From Pleurotus djamor (Eukaryota > Basidiomycota > Agaricomycetes > Agaricales > Pleurotaceae), in NCBI GenBank assembly GCA_029747585.1, contig JAPEVF010000166.1, forward strand, positions 1 to 64,000: a stretch of DNA of 64,000 nucleotides, written 5' to 3'. Position numbers and translations under genes: made by a program. Shown piece after piece: positions 11,935 to 24,195 of this stretch (positions are counted from its first letter, which is position 1; each line of letters begins with the position of its first letter). The notes beneath the pieces were generated by a model, which saw only the letters and a program-made list of their open reading frames with translations, was not told the DNA's origin and made no database searches.

Positions 11935-14519
11935 TCACCGGATAGGTTTGACCCACCCTTGCTTGACCCCGTACTCTATCAACTCGGCTGCACAGCTCGG
12001 CCCAGGCAATTCTGGGGCGATTTGGGGTGCCATAGTCTTCCGTCGTCCCTTTCCTTTGGCCGCCTTGGGTATTGACGCCACCGTCAAAACAGACTTGGCT
12101 AGATATCCCTCTAATTCAATCATAATTTCATAGCACTCTCGCTCCGTAAATTCAGCGGCAGTCGTGGGATGAGGGGTTGACAAGCTCGACGAGCACTTGT
12201 CTTTCCGTATGACCGGAGCCTTGAGCTTCTTGGACTTCATAAGCTTCAAGAGGAGATAATGCAACCACTACGCGACGACTTAGCAGGGACACAATCGGTG
12301 AGTGGGAAACGAGCATACCAATACATTAGTTAAAGGTCTGAAGTCTTCCCAACGGTCCCCATTGTGGTCTCTAATGAGACGGTATATCTCAAACTGATAA
12401 TCTCCTGGAAAGTTTCGCGTTGGTGTGCCATCATCCACTCATTCAACCAGGCCATGACCCACCTTGACCCATGAAAATCTCCTCGTCAAAGTGCGTCCAG
12501 TGTACAATCTCTCCACCATGTCCATCTCCAGCGTCCATTCTAGACAGTCCCAGGTCAATCAAAGTGACGCTCACGCCGTGAGCTTCGTCGTCCATAGGCT
12601 TGCGTGAGGTTGCCTTTGCCTTCGGTTTCTGGTTGAGGTTTCGGCTGGACAGCGGCACCGCGTACTGGGGCGTTGATGTGTCTTTTACCAAAATTTGTCC
12701 CCAATGGAGATCACGGTGCTGCATACCTAGTCAGCCAAGCAATAACAGGAGAACAAGCTCCTCACCTCGAACGACACCAGCTGCTCAGCATGAGCCAGCG
12801 TCTTTGCGACTTGCCAGAATATGCTTGATGCTTGACGCCAACCAGTTCTGGTTGGATTTCGGAAGGAATACGCCTCCAAATCTGGACCCCCGTTTGGAAG
12901 GACGATGATCGCGTATATTTGCGATACCAGAAATGTATCTAATCCATTGTCAGTAACAGCGCGAATGCGAGCTAGCTCCCCGTACCTGGACGCACACTCT
13001 CCGAGCCGTTTCGTGCCAAATACGTGTCCCACAAGTCGAGCAGCAATTCTGGGTACCTGCCCCGCACAACGTAGGTCTTGAGCAACTCTACAAAGCCAGG
13101 GCTTACGTTTCCCATAGCCCGAGTTACAATGATTTCCTTCAAGACATCGGCAGCGTCGCTTGGCGGTGGTCCATCGACTTCTTCAGCCCCTGCTCCTGGT
13201 AGAACCCGTTCATCTCGCAACGGGATGATCTTGAGAACGACATCTCCGATTCCAAACACTTCCGAATAACTAGCCTCTCCGATCTTCTCAAAGCGCACGT
13301 TGTCAGACTTTGTCCTGACAACTGGATCGAGTGGGAAAGCCTCAATGAACGCCGAAAATTCGTAGGGTCCTACTTCTTCCTGCCCACATTCCTTGAGCAG
13401 AGGGATCAGATATTCGGGATGGTCTAATCGCGGGGGTTCGATAGCGGCTGAGGAAGGATCTGAGAAATCGCCAATGTTGAGGCTTTCGAATTCGGCTGAT
13501 AAGTCGAAGTCGCTCAAGCCTGAAGGAGAGGGTGGGGAGGGTGGGTCGAATAGGCGTAGGCCACGTTTATTCCGTATGGGTGTCAAAGGCCTGACTTTGG
13601 CCACAGGTGAAGCTTCGTAAAAGTCCAGATCAGTCTGAGACGGCGGCGATATAACTTTCTGTGGCCATGCTGAATGCGATTGTCGGCGAGGAGGGGTAAA
13701 TCGCTCGACACTATGCAGTGGTATATTCACGGTGGACTTCCGTGGTAGATCGCGGTGAGATGGATGGTGGCGTGGCGGAGATGGACTGGGTGCTCTGGAT
13801 GATCCAGGACGACAAGGGGAGAGCTCGGGAGGTTCAACTTCAGGTTCTGAAGACTCGTCATCGGATACGATGCGCACAACTCTGGCTCGACGAGACTTCA
13901 ACGGCCGAACTGGACGCTCCACTTCGCTATCGCTAGATAATTCTACTGGAGGCGGCTTTGATTTAGATACCCTGCGGTCAGGAGGCAGAGAAATGGGTTG
14001 GGAGACCCGCCGTTCCTTACTGATCGCTCGCCCTTCTTGGTCGAGGACAGTGATGTCAATATCAATGGGAGGAGCGTTCAAGTTCTTCAATATGCTGGGT
14101 TTTCCCAAAGAAGATGCAATTGCGGGTTTCTTCTTGTTCTTTGCGATTACGGCGGGAGAGCCCAAAAGGTTTACTGGGTACGGCGAAAGTGGGGCGCGAG
14201 GGAGTAACGCTGCTTTCAACACCACTGGCGTCTCCTTCGCCGGCTCGTCGATAACCTTCGCCCTTCTTCTCGCGTTCTTCGGAGATAACGCTGGCGAAAG
14301 CTTTTTCTTGCGTTTCATGACCACGAATGTTGGCGATGTTGGTTTTGCAACTACAGCGTTCTCCCGCTTCTTCATCTTGGAAACCATGGGGGCCCATTGT
14401 GGCGGGGGCAGGTCATCGAATATGCTTGATGATTGCTTCCGTTCCTTTTCATCGGCGACGACAACGCGCTGATTCCGTCTGCCATACGAGATGACTTGTT
14501 TCGTTCGAGTCCCGAGCAT
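11935..14519 (-). CDS. Haspin-like serine/threonine kinase
   Basis: The start chosen, MLGTRTKQVISYGRRNQRV at 14519, is the first in-frame ATG. The frame reaches 14720 only through a GTG codon. A long basic, Ser/Pro-rich disordered N-terminal region (about 400 residues) precedes a C-terminal kinase. Kinase motifs are GEASYSEVFGIGDVVLKI (glycine loop and catalytic Lys, about 13240), QHRDLHWGQILVK (catalytic loop, about 12720) and LIDLGLSRM, where haspins lack a normal DFG. After the next introns come DYQFEIYRLIRD and NVLWLHYLLLKLM, a typical haspin end. Haspin phosphorylates histone H3 Thr3 in mitosis and so places the chromosomal passenger complex at centromeres. It is transcribed divergently from PSF2. 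Confidence 0.88.
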
Positions 14520-14786
14520 GTATACAACAGTGAGGAGGACCAGCAAACCAGTGGCGGCCCAGAAATCTGAGAGACGGAGCGGAATCGTAGTTTGTGTTGG
14601 GAAGATGGGAGGTAGCTTGTTGTGGGCCGAAGGGAACTCACTCGAGCGTTCAGAATCACTGAGAGTCCGGACTGAGACCAGCGGCTCCAAGACGCGCTTG
14701 GGCACGTGTGCGTGGTTCACCGGAGCACGTTACCCAGTTTCCCCTGGATTTCGATTACCCCTAAGCAGCTCTGCTCTCTCGCCACC
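14520..14786. promoter_or_regulatory. Divergent promoter between haspin and PSF2
   Basis: Two cell-cycle genes face away from each other across 267 bases. The region holds an ACGCG core (14692-14696), similar to the MCB element used by MBF for G1/S genes in yeasts, and a CACGTG E-box (14703-14708). The full MCB hexamer ACGCGT is absent, so shared cell-cycle control is only a suggestion. Confidence 0.35.
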
Positions 14787-15561
14787 ATGTCCTTACCCCA
14801 CTCGTTGAGGGTCTCTGTCATTCCGGAGGAACTAGAAATGATCGCATGTCAAGAGCTCGTGGAGATAGTGCCTCTGATCTCGATGGAGAAGACTGTCTTT
14901 ATCTCGGTACACCCAACACACACGCCATCCAGCGACCGTGGCCTCATGAAATCCTAGGGCGAATTTGGGCCTTTGCGACCCCCAATAAAAAGCAAAGTAC
15001 CCCTTTGGATGGCGCTGAATCTTAAGATGAAGAAAAAGTGTCACATTGTAGCTCCAGATTGGTTGAATCTTGGTATGTTCTCCAGTATATCATCGTCATT
15101 CATGAAACCCATCATCTCCCCCACAGAATATTTGCAGGATAGGTTNCTTCGGGAAACCACATTGCCTGAGTTCAGCGACTTGCCTTTTCGATTCGCCGAA
15201 ATGTCCAAAGTTTTGCTTGATATGTGAGTTCGCCTTGCCATTGTACTATTACGCCTTCTCAGTATGCGGAAATCAGAGCTTCCGATGATATACCCAACTC
15301 TGATAAGATCCGGCTCGTCCTGAAAGACTTGCGTGAAGCNCGACAGGCTAAAAGTCGAGAAGGTCTACAGACGCTTGACCATAGCGAACTCAGTGTAGGC
15401 AACACCATCACTCATCCCTGGAAAGATTTGAACCTTCTCTTGAATAGTTGCCAAATTTGTGTTCAATGGAGATCAACGAGATTCGCCCATTTTTCGTTCG
15501 CTCAATGGGTATCTTCACCCAGTTACAACGAGCAACCCAAAATGATCTCTCAATGCAGTAA
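14787..15561 (+). CDS. PSF2: DNA replication complex GINS subunit Psf2
   Basis: Four or more exons give a protein of about 200 residues. The start has a strong context (GCCACC before ATG). It reads MSLPHSLRVSVIPEELEMIA, then LVEIVPLISMEK, and after the first intron GEFGPLRPPIKSKVPLWMAL and KKKCHIVAPDWL. Next comes FSDLPFRFAEMSKVLLD, then LVLKDLREARQAKSREGLQ, and finally LPNLCSMEINEIRPFFVRSM. This is a full-length match to Psf2. Psf2 is one of four subunits of GINS, which joins Cdc45 and Mcm2-7 as the replicative helicase at forks. Single N bases at 15146 and 15341 fall in coding positions but do not break the frame. The stop lies 73 bases from the converging RPC25 stop. Confidence 0.92.
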
Positions 15562-15634
15562 TCCTTCATACCAACTACCCGCGTGTATCGTTCCGATATG
15601 AATGTATGTATTATAACATCAGATGGGAGGGNCG

Positions 15635-16569
15635 CTAGCCGACATCCATCTCATCATCAGCTCCGTCAGAAGGCCACCACGCTGCTGGCCCTAGACCTTG
15701 GTCACTCATAGAACACTGTTTCCACCTTTTAGATTATGTAGAGTAATATAATTTAGTGCTCACCATGATAGTGTACGGCGATCGACGTGGAACAACTTGC
15801 ACGGTAACACCTTCCAAAGCTTTTGGCGGGCCCGGTTCATCATCGTAGAATTCATCCGACTCGACGCGCACGCGAACTTGATCTCCAGGTTCTATATACA
15901 TCCTTCGGTCTTCTTCAACGTCTTGGAGGTTAGCAATTTCTTCCTCCTCCTCTGACGGTGGTACCCAGTAGTGCTGCCTTCGATGAACATCACTTTTCAA
16001 GCAATCAGTAANAGAACGTNTTGAAACATCGAACGACTCAACAANGCTGATGGATTAGGCAGGTAAGCGCATGGGACGTAGACATCGTCAAANAATCCCA
16101 GTGTAACTGNAGNGCCACGGTCAAACTAAGCAANCTCTGAGGNCANCGAAGTGACGTACGACGTANACCNTCNGAATCCATNGATTTCACTTTGGCCAGT
16201 ATAATTTCGGANGGAAAGGGACGGAATACGACCATCCTAAAAACCACTACAGCGCATCTTGGTCGATTGGTATAACGCAANCAAATCAAGAGCAAGGGAA
16301 CATGTAATCACCTTTGTACCAGAGAAAGCCATCCCCGTAGCGTACTTTTCCCTCTCCTGCTTCAGATATGTCGAAAGTGCAGACACAAAGTCCAACGTCG
16401 TGCAGTACGCGGTTCGCGTATTTTTTGTTTATCTCGGTAATGAGAGCCTGCTCTGGAGGAAGCCCGAAGTCAGACGGATGTATTGGTATTGTGTCCTATG
16501 AGTAATTGTTAGCATACGCGCGTTACGAAAGTGTAAAGAGCGNACCTTGAGGATTGCCAGTACAAACAT
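15635..16569 (-). CDS. RPC25: RNA polymerase III subunit Rpc25 (RPC8), Rpb7-like
   Basis: The first exon reads MFVLAILK at 16569. Later exons give DTIPIHPSDFGLPPEQALIT, INKKYANRVLHDVGLCVCTF, VVFRPFxSEIILAKV, and HYWVPPSEEEEEIANL (about 15950). A short last exon has GLGPAAWWPSDGADDEMDV and ends at 15635. This is the SHS2/Rpb7-like N-terminal domain plus the OB-fold part of Rpc25, which with Rpc17 forms the stalk of RNA polymerase III and takes part in initiation. The exon near 16050-16230 has many N bases, so several residues are undetermined, but the family identity is not in doubt. Confidence 0.9.
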
Positions 16570-16968
16570 CGTGGTTGNAAGTGAGAGANAANTCTTATCN
16601 CAACGTTTTGGCGCCGANCAACATGNTTTACCCAGAACCTCCAACTTGTCCCGACGACCTAANNNCGGTCTTCGTCTGAATGTCTTCNTATTGGCCGACT
16701 CTCCACACTGNGNNGATTTTNATTTAGCATAAGTAGTTCGGNTTTCCGCTGCGTGTGGATNTGTNCGCCTTCGTGCACCTACCGAGTCATCTCCACCNAC
16801 GCGCTTCTCCATCTCTCATGGAGGCAAAACCAAGATCGACTATCTACCTTTCTATTGACCCAGACGTTTCAAGTTAACCACTTCTGAGACAGATACGGGG
16901 TAAACATCCTTCTNAGNGAATATCCTTACATNNCGTTGATATTCTTTNCANACANCGTCNCTTGTAAA

Positions 16969-19849
16969 CTACTTCGTAGATGCCTGTATATCGTCAAGTT
17001 TCTTCATCAATTCGGCGAGTTGGGTCTTGACTTCTTGTATTTGGGTNAGTACGGCAGTCTCGCTCGACTTAAGAATATAAGTCAGATANAGTACGATCAA
17101 AGCAGCATCGGGTNCACTGACCTGAGTGAGGTTAGGGAAGACTTTNGTCAATTCCATGAATGGGACCTTGCTGATCTGTAGGCCGTTTTCCTCGTCTCCA
17201 AGCTNTGGGTCTCTGTAACTGGGNGAGTCATCTCCGGCCTCGTCATTTCCTCTCAGCCAATTATCCACCCATGCATTTTGACCACCATCTAGCGTCGATT
17301 CGTAGAGTGCGATGACCGTGAGCGGGATGATGAACAGAACAGACATAACGACGCGGTTCAACTAACGGTATCAAGTNATTAGCGTTGAAGTTGGCGGGTC
17401 CTTGANGCATCATGCATCANGGGCTTACCTTCTCATAGTTTGAGGCNCTCAGGCGAAAGAAGGGAAGGATCCTGGAAACGGGTTGTTTGTTTCCTTNGAT
17501 GCNATGATGCCTCTAGAAACGAACTNACTCGAATGGTGCGATAAAGAACACTTCAATGAGATTGAACGGTGCAGGGTAGACAAATGAGTCAGGCGCTCTG
17601 ATCATCCCAACAGTTTTAGAAGCGAAAAACGCCAGGTATTGAGCTTCGGCGTCTTCAACGACCTGAAATCACATCAGACATGAAACAGAGAAAAGAATCT
17701 TCACACTAACGTCGGAGTACGCTGACGAGAACAAAGAGATGAGGACNTTGAGCAAAATCACAGCTGTCGTCACATTCCAGCTGGGACACTGTTGGCTTCA
17801 TAACGTTTTNTAGATAACTTGACGCACTTACAAGTAGAAGAGNATNAATCCAGCGGGACTAAAATGGAGAGTGAGNAACCAAAAATANCATGATCNATAG
17901 CCCNGACCTTCCAGTGAATCTGTCGTAATCTGGGGATCTGNGTNTGNATTAGANAGAGTTCGNTAAGAGGATCCNTCATTNAACNTACTGAAGTAGTGCN
18001 TGAACAAGGGCCTTGACAACCTAGGCAAAGGTNAGTTCACNGAGCACATCNAGCGCTGAANGCACGTACCGCGCTAGGATCTTCAATGGTNCCATCTGCG
18101 GCGTCCAATGCGTATAAACCTTGAGCAAATCCCAAGCCAAGAACCGATAAAAGCTTCGCATAATCAGAAGGCCAGTCGTGAGCGAGTCAATGGGATAGTA
18201 TTACCGCGAAAAATATGCCGGATTCCCTCAGCATTCGAGCTACACAGATTTGCATAGTCCCGATGTACCTTAAGTGGATTTAGATTAGAATTTTATCGCG
18301 AGGGTGGAACATATCATGTAGGAAACTGACTTGTAGCCATCGAAGACGGTGATGAGTTCTGCGAATATGAGNTTTCANGGNGTCGNTCATGTTCAGTTGC
18401 ACTCACTCATCCTGANCCACAATTAGCTTACATTAACAGNGAAGTTGAGAAGAGGGTAGCANACCATATNAAAGGCGAAACAAAACTCAGNACTTGGAAA
18501 CTCTTCAGCTTCATTTGAACCATATGATCNGAGCTGGCCANGCTGATCATGCGTAGAGTGAATGCAACGACGAGCAGTGAATCTGTAAAGAAGGCGACGG
18601 CGTTCCAAAANGTGAAAGCACGCCATGTGACGAATCGAAGTAATTTGAAGAACTANGCAACGTCNAAGNAAGTTGATACTTGCACAAGCNAGGNCCACAT
18701 ACCTTATAGGTATCTANGTTTNNNAAATGAGCTGCAGGNAGATGAGCGAGNNNNTGTGCAGNNNATACCTTCGATAGAAAATGACAGGGCCATAACATAC
18801 AAGACNATCTCCCANTCATCAAGACCTCTATGNTTCTCGTCCAAACGTTCCAGAGGCTCTCGTACTGCAGTGATATGTGGATTAGACCAAGTATGCGTTG
18901 TCGGCGAATTCAAAAAAGAGACTAACCAGCTTGAGAATATGCCAAAAGGAAGAAAAGCCAGATGCCAATGCGAAATATGTTTTGGTATCTAAATAGACGA
19001 TCAGCTCTAATTCATATGGCGTACGGAAGGCCGGACCTTGGTACAGATAGTCGTGCGGGGTCAAGATGACCCCAGAAAGTAGGTTCTCTGCATTCAGAAT
19101 AGGGCACATCTTCAAGCTGAGATGAATATAANGCTAAATCNANGGAAGAAGAGGANACATACAGTCGATGTCNTGATNNTCGTTATTCTTCTGAACCAAT
19201 TCTCCATTCCACAAAGAGTTGATNACTGNNNACGNNTGTCAGTAAATNNGNANNANAGCNCANGCNNANNTTGNNNCNNNNCNTACCATCCTGGGCTTCA
19301 CTCGANGAAAGGAAGATNTAGCTATGNNNNNTANGNNGTAAGNNNANACGANCANNNGACAACTAGACAAATCACGNACCTNTGCGAGTCGATNGCAAGC
19401 TCAAGTGCGCTTGATGTTTCACTTTTGTCACCGTCGACTTGACGGTGACGATAACGCGTNGACATGATGGAATAAAGNCGATCAGGTGCAGCNCGNTGCA
19501 CAACTCTCCTCGCAAGTACNTCGCACGCGATGGCTGNGAGTATAAGNTTNAATNNNAAAGAAGTCGNTCGNCGAGTCNAAAGTAGCTTACCGCGTCCNTA
19601 GTTTTCGTCATAATCCGCAACATTGTGNGCCGCGTCCCAAAGGAACTCTGCTCGNGCACGAAGNAGACAGTAAGGAAGCTNATGAANGGATTAANAGCAG
19701 ATANATANTGACAGGATNNANCNTACAGCTTCNAAGAANTCTCCAGCNGCCGCAATNTACGCAGCTATNACTTGNGGNGTGATTACNCGACTNGTAGGCT
19801 CGTTGATCGTCGCCGGGTTTACTTCGACTGGGAGCAATGTCAGCGTCAT
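16969..19849 (-). CDS. YVC1: YVC1-type TRP-like vacuolar calcium channel
   Basis: A many-exon minus-strand gene. The N-terminal exon has TLTLLPVEVNPATINEPT and a PQVIAAYI-like segment (19849 to about 19730). Following exons carry RAEFLWDAAHNVADYDENYG-like and VARRVVHRAAPDRLYSIMST-like sequence. Several hydrophobic exons fill the middle. The pore-side exon reads RAPDSFVYPAPFNLIEVFFI (about 17580). After the next intron come NRVVMSVLFIIPLTVIALYE (about 17350) and a C-terminal coiled coil, IQEVKTQLAELMKKLDDIQ, ending at 16969. This order matches fungal Yvc1 calcium-activated cation channels of the vacuolar membrane, which release calcium on osmotic or stretch signals. The match is from memory of the family and the N-rich sequence hides many residues. 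The start at 19849 is the first good ATG but not proven. Confidence 0.72.
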
Positions 19850-20207
19850 TGCACGCAGCCGTTTGATAAGCTCTGTAGAGCACNTCAGTATGGATATATC
19901 TCTTCTTTGCTCTCAAAATTCCGAAACCCACTTGTCATTGTGTCAGGAGTTGGTATGACNGATTTGACGGAGAGCAAAGACGCGGTATCCCCAGCGTTGA
20001 AGGCNTCAACGCCATTNGANATTCGNTGTCCACCTGCGAGCCCCGACATACTTTGNTGAGGAANAGTCGACACAATGGAGNAGAAGGATGAAGGCGACGG
20101 AAGCTGTTGAGGCTCANNAAGGTTGAACCGAGCTGGTCCCTGGGCCTGATGTCATCGTTCGCGTTTTGAAATTAGCGCCGGATATCTCGCTGCGCGCGAC
20201 CACCATC
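19850..20207. promoter_or_regulatory. Divergent promoter between YVC1-like gene and ARC18
   Basis: This 358-base stretch separates two start codons on opposite strands and contains several N bases. I see no gene and no motif I would defend. Confidence 0.35.
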
Positions 20208-20911
20208 ATGCCCGTGAGTGNGNCGTCGTCGTCGTCGCATCCGATGGTGACCAACTCTTCGTAGGCTTACCACTCCTCCTTCAACGAAGAACCGGACGTT
20301 CGCCAGGTGGGGAACATGTCCGTACTTCCAATCAAGACGCGTATTCGCGGTCCAGCACCTCTTGGTATGATGCTTGATATCATTGGACGTCAAGTTTCTG
20401 ACTTATTCTTGAATTACAGCGGACTCGGATCGCGCTGATATCATCGACGAAACACTGGACCTCTTTCGTGCCAACTCCCTCTTCCGCAATTTCGAGATCA
20501 AGGGCCCAGCAGACCGCATCCTGATCGTCCTCATTCTTTATGTCTCTGATTGTCTCGCAAAGATTGGGAGTGCGAAGAGTGTGCCATCTCAGATTGAGGC
20601 GTCCAAGATGCTCAATACTCTGTCTGTCGACAACTTTGCCATCCCTGGAGACTCTGGATTCCCGTTGAACGCCCACTATGCTGCGCCATCGAGTAGAGCT
20701 GATGCGGGTGAGTAGCGTCTGTAGAAACTCGCTGATCTATTTGTGTTCATTTTCTTTGATTTTAGATTATCTACGTCAATACCTCACTCAAGTCCGCCAG
20801 GAATTGGCGGCTAGATTGGTTGAACGGCTCTATGCAGATGGTACTGGCAAACCTAGCAAATGGTGGATGTCCTTCCAAAAGAGGCGTTTCATGAACAGAA
20901 GTTTGGCCTAG
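20208..20911 (+). CDS. ARC18: Arp2/3 complex subunit 3 (p21-Arc, ARPC3)
   Basis: Four exons. The first codes only for MP (ATGCCC then GTGAGT). The second reads AYHSSFNEEPDVRQVGNMSV and LPIKTRIRGPAPL. The third has ADIIDETLDLFRANSLFRNF, EIKGPADRILIVLILYVSDC and FAIPGDSGFPLN. The last has DYLRQYLTQVRQELAARLVE and ends KPSKWWMSFQKRRFMNRSLA at 20911. This is full-length ARPC3, which holds Arp3 in the actin-nucleating Arp2/3 complex used in endocytic patches and hyphal tip growth. Its last 23 bases lie on top of the last 23 bases of NOB1 on the other strand. Confidence 0.93.
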
Positions 20912-22500
20912 GCTTAATGTCAAATGAGCTTAGATCCTCATTACCATGTACAGCAACGTATGACTTTGGATGGACTACTTTTTTNCGCCGCCTCTCATTG
21001 GGATTTTTCTTACCGTACCCTATCGTTGGCAGATCGTTGGCGCCTCGCATCGATCTCCCTTTCCCGCCAGACCCAACACTCAGAATTTCCGGCACCCAAT
21101 CTGGATCCATCCAGCTACCAGCAGCTGCGACACCCGAATTATCACCCTTGTCAAATATACCTTTCATCATTTTTTGCTCCTCCCTTGCCCTCTTGTTCTC
21201 TGCTCTCTGCTTCGCCCTGACATATTCGGTTTGATCTTCGCGTAAGATCAACCCTTCGCCAGTTCCCGTTTTTGCAGACCCCGGCTTGGGAGATGGGATC
21301 GAGTACTTTGTCCCTCGAACTCTGTATTGAAAATTCGACTTAAGATGTACTTGCATCACTGGGGCGTTTGAATCTGCGTTCGGAGCGGATACAGTGACTG
21401 ACGCTCGCAGAAGCGACGGGTTCCCGCAGGAGGGACAAAATTGCTTCGATGGATCTTTGCATAGCCTATGCGAGATTGTTAGTATGTCGTGAGCGTCAGA
21501 TAACTACGAAGAACACACTTATAACACGCATGACATCTCAGCACCCAATTTTTGACCTTTTGTATTCGCTTTCCCTCGACGCTGACCAGACTAAGCCCCA
21601 TTTGCAGGATCACGTTTTGCATGGCGAAATCGGCGGTCATACACCCGACAGATACCACTTCGTCGTCCTGCTTGCCACCTTTCTTTGATTTCTTTTGGTC
21701 GTCGGGCAACAAGTTGAGCGCTCGAGATTTATGAAGTGCGACGTTGGTAGGGGTTATCCATTCACCCTCACCATCATCCGAGTCGGATGGATCTTCAAAC
21801 AAAGGTCCTTCGTCGGCGTCGTTGTGGGATGGGATAGATGCTGGTTCGGAGGGTGTGGATCCATCTACGATTGGATGCAGCTCAACGTCCAATGGTTCAA
21901 GGGCTTCTTCCTCCAAGGTAGGTTGCTCCAAGTCCTCGCTTTCCTCTACAGTTATGTTACCTAGCTTTTCAGAAAGAATGTCCGCGGTGTCATTTTCCTT
22001 TGGGTTCGGTTGATCTTTGCTTGTTGGGACGCCGTTTGCGGTGACCTAGAATGCAATCAGCGCTCACTCCATAGTTTACGAAGATGGCTCATACCTCCGC
22101 TCCGGTTTCCGCAGCCTGGGCAATGACTTTTGCCTTTTGTGTTAGATAGTGCGTCAACGCGACCACACAGAGATCAGTATGGGACAAGACAGCGTAGTCG
22201 CCGGTCTGCTTCGCCCACTGGATTACTATGCTTTCCAATCGTCATCGCAACCGATGTAGTGTGTAGCGTAGGCATACCTTGAGATAGACTGGCTGCATCG
22301 GGCTCACGAACTTCAATCTTCACTCCTGCGTTCAATCCAAGCCGTTCGAAATGCTCTCGAGCACGATTATCTTTCAATTCAGCGAGAACTTGAGGCGTCG
22401 TGTAATAGGTCTCCGCAAGCCCTCGGAGAGGCGATAGAGAGAGCAAAGGACCAGCATCCAGAACCAGACTCTTACAGCGAGGTATCGAGTTCGTAGACAT
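20889..22500 (-). CDS. NOB1: 20S pre-rRNA endonuclease Nob1
   Basis: The N-terminal PIN nuclease domain reads KSLVLDAGPLLSLSPLRGLA, then YYTTPQVLAELKDNRAREHF, and after an intron VLSHTDLCVVALTHYLT; the acidic metal-binding residues are present. An acidic Glu/Asp-rich linker follows (about 21930-21760). Then comes the zinc ribbon (WVLRCHACYK, then KQFCPSCG after an intron, near 21430) and the conserved tail with TKYSIPSPKPG, REDQTEYVRA and IGYGKKNPNERR. Nob1 cuts 20S pre-rRNA at site D to give 18S rRNA in late 40S maturation. The protein runs about 25 residues past the basic motif where I would expect this family to end, and this extension is what overlaps ARC18. One N at 20986 falls in a CGN codon, which is Arg whatever the base. 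Confidence 0.92.
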
Positions 22501-22638
22501 TGATCTGGGTTCTGAAAAGATGATGATTGCTCAGGACAGGCGCCCAGTTGGGAAATTTTAGGGCGCAATGATCGATCGAAAGTGATCGAGGAATGTCGGC
22601 CGAACTTCCGAACGTTCCCTCGAGTATAAGTACTGCAC

Positions 22639-22644
22639 TGACTC
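22639..22644 (+). promoter_or_regulatory. Possible Gcn4/Cpc1-type site upstream of LEU2
   Basis: TGACTC occurs 39 bases before the LEU2 ATG, inside the 182-base NOB1/LEU2 divergent promoter. The Gcn4/Cpc1 consensus is TGACTCA; here the last base is G. A TATAA-like stretch lies just upstream at about 22625. LEU2-type genes are classic targets of general amino-acid control, but a single near-match so close to the start is weak evidence. Confidence 0.3.
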
Positions 22645-22682
22645 GGAAGTACTCCGTGAGTCCACAAGCTTTATCGCACCAA

Positions 22683-24038
<1,356 letters not shown>

Positions 24039-24195
24039 TGCATGGGGGTGGCGCAGGAGATCAGCAAGTGTATTTTTAATTTGATGTACTGTTTGTATGT
24101 ACTGAACTTGGAAGTATGTTCCCACTGTGGGTATGTGTTTTAGTCAACTACGCATCGTCCTTCCCATGAGCAGGATGACTCCAGCGTAGCTTACA

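Larger units (their letters stand above)
16012..20250. other. Cluster of ambiguous bases (N)
   Basis: Single N bases are rare elsewhere in the window but frequent here, with the worst stretch at about 19200-19760 and others at 16540-16800 and 18360-18850. They look like unresolved consensus calls rather than a gap of fixed size. Reading frames of RPC25, the YVC1-like gene and the 5' end of ARC18 can still be followed, but residues in this span should not be used to argue for missing motifs. Confidence 0.9.

Noticed and set aside
14520..14720. Membrane-span-like N-terminal extension of the haspin gene
   Set aside because: The frame is open to 14720 but begins with GTG, and no ATG lies upstream of 14519. 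The hydrophobic stretch falls in what is more likely promoter or 5' UTR.
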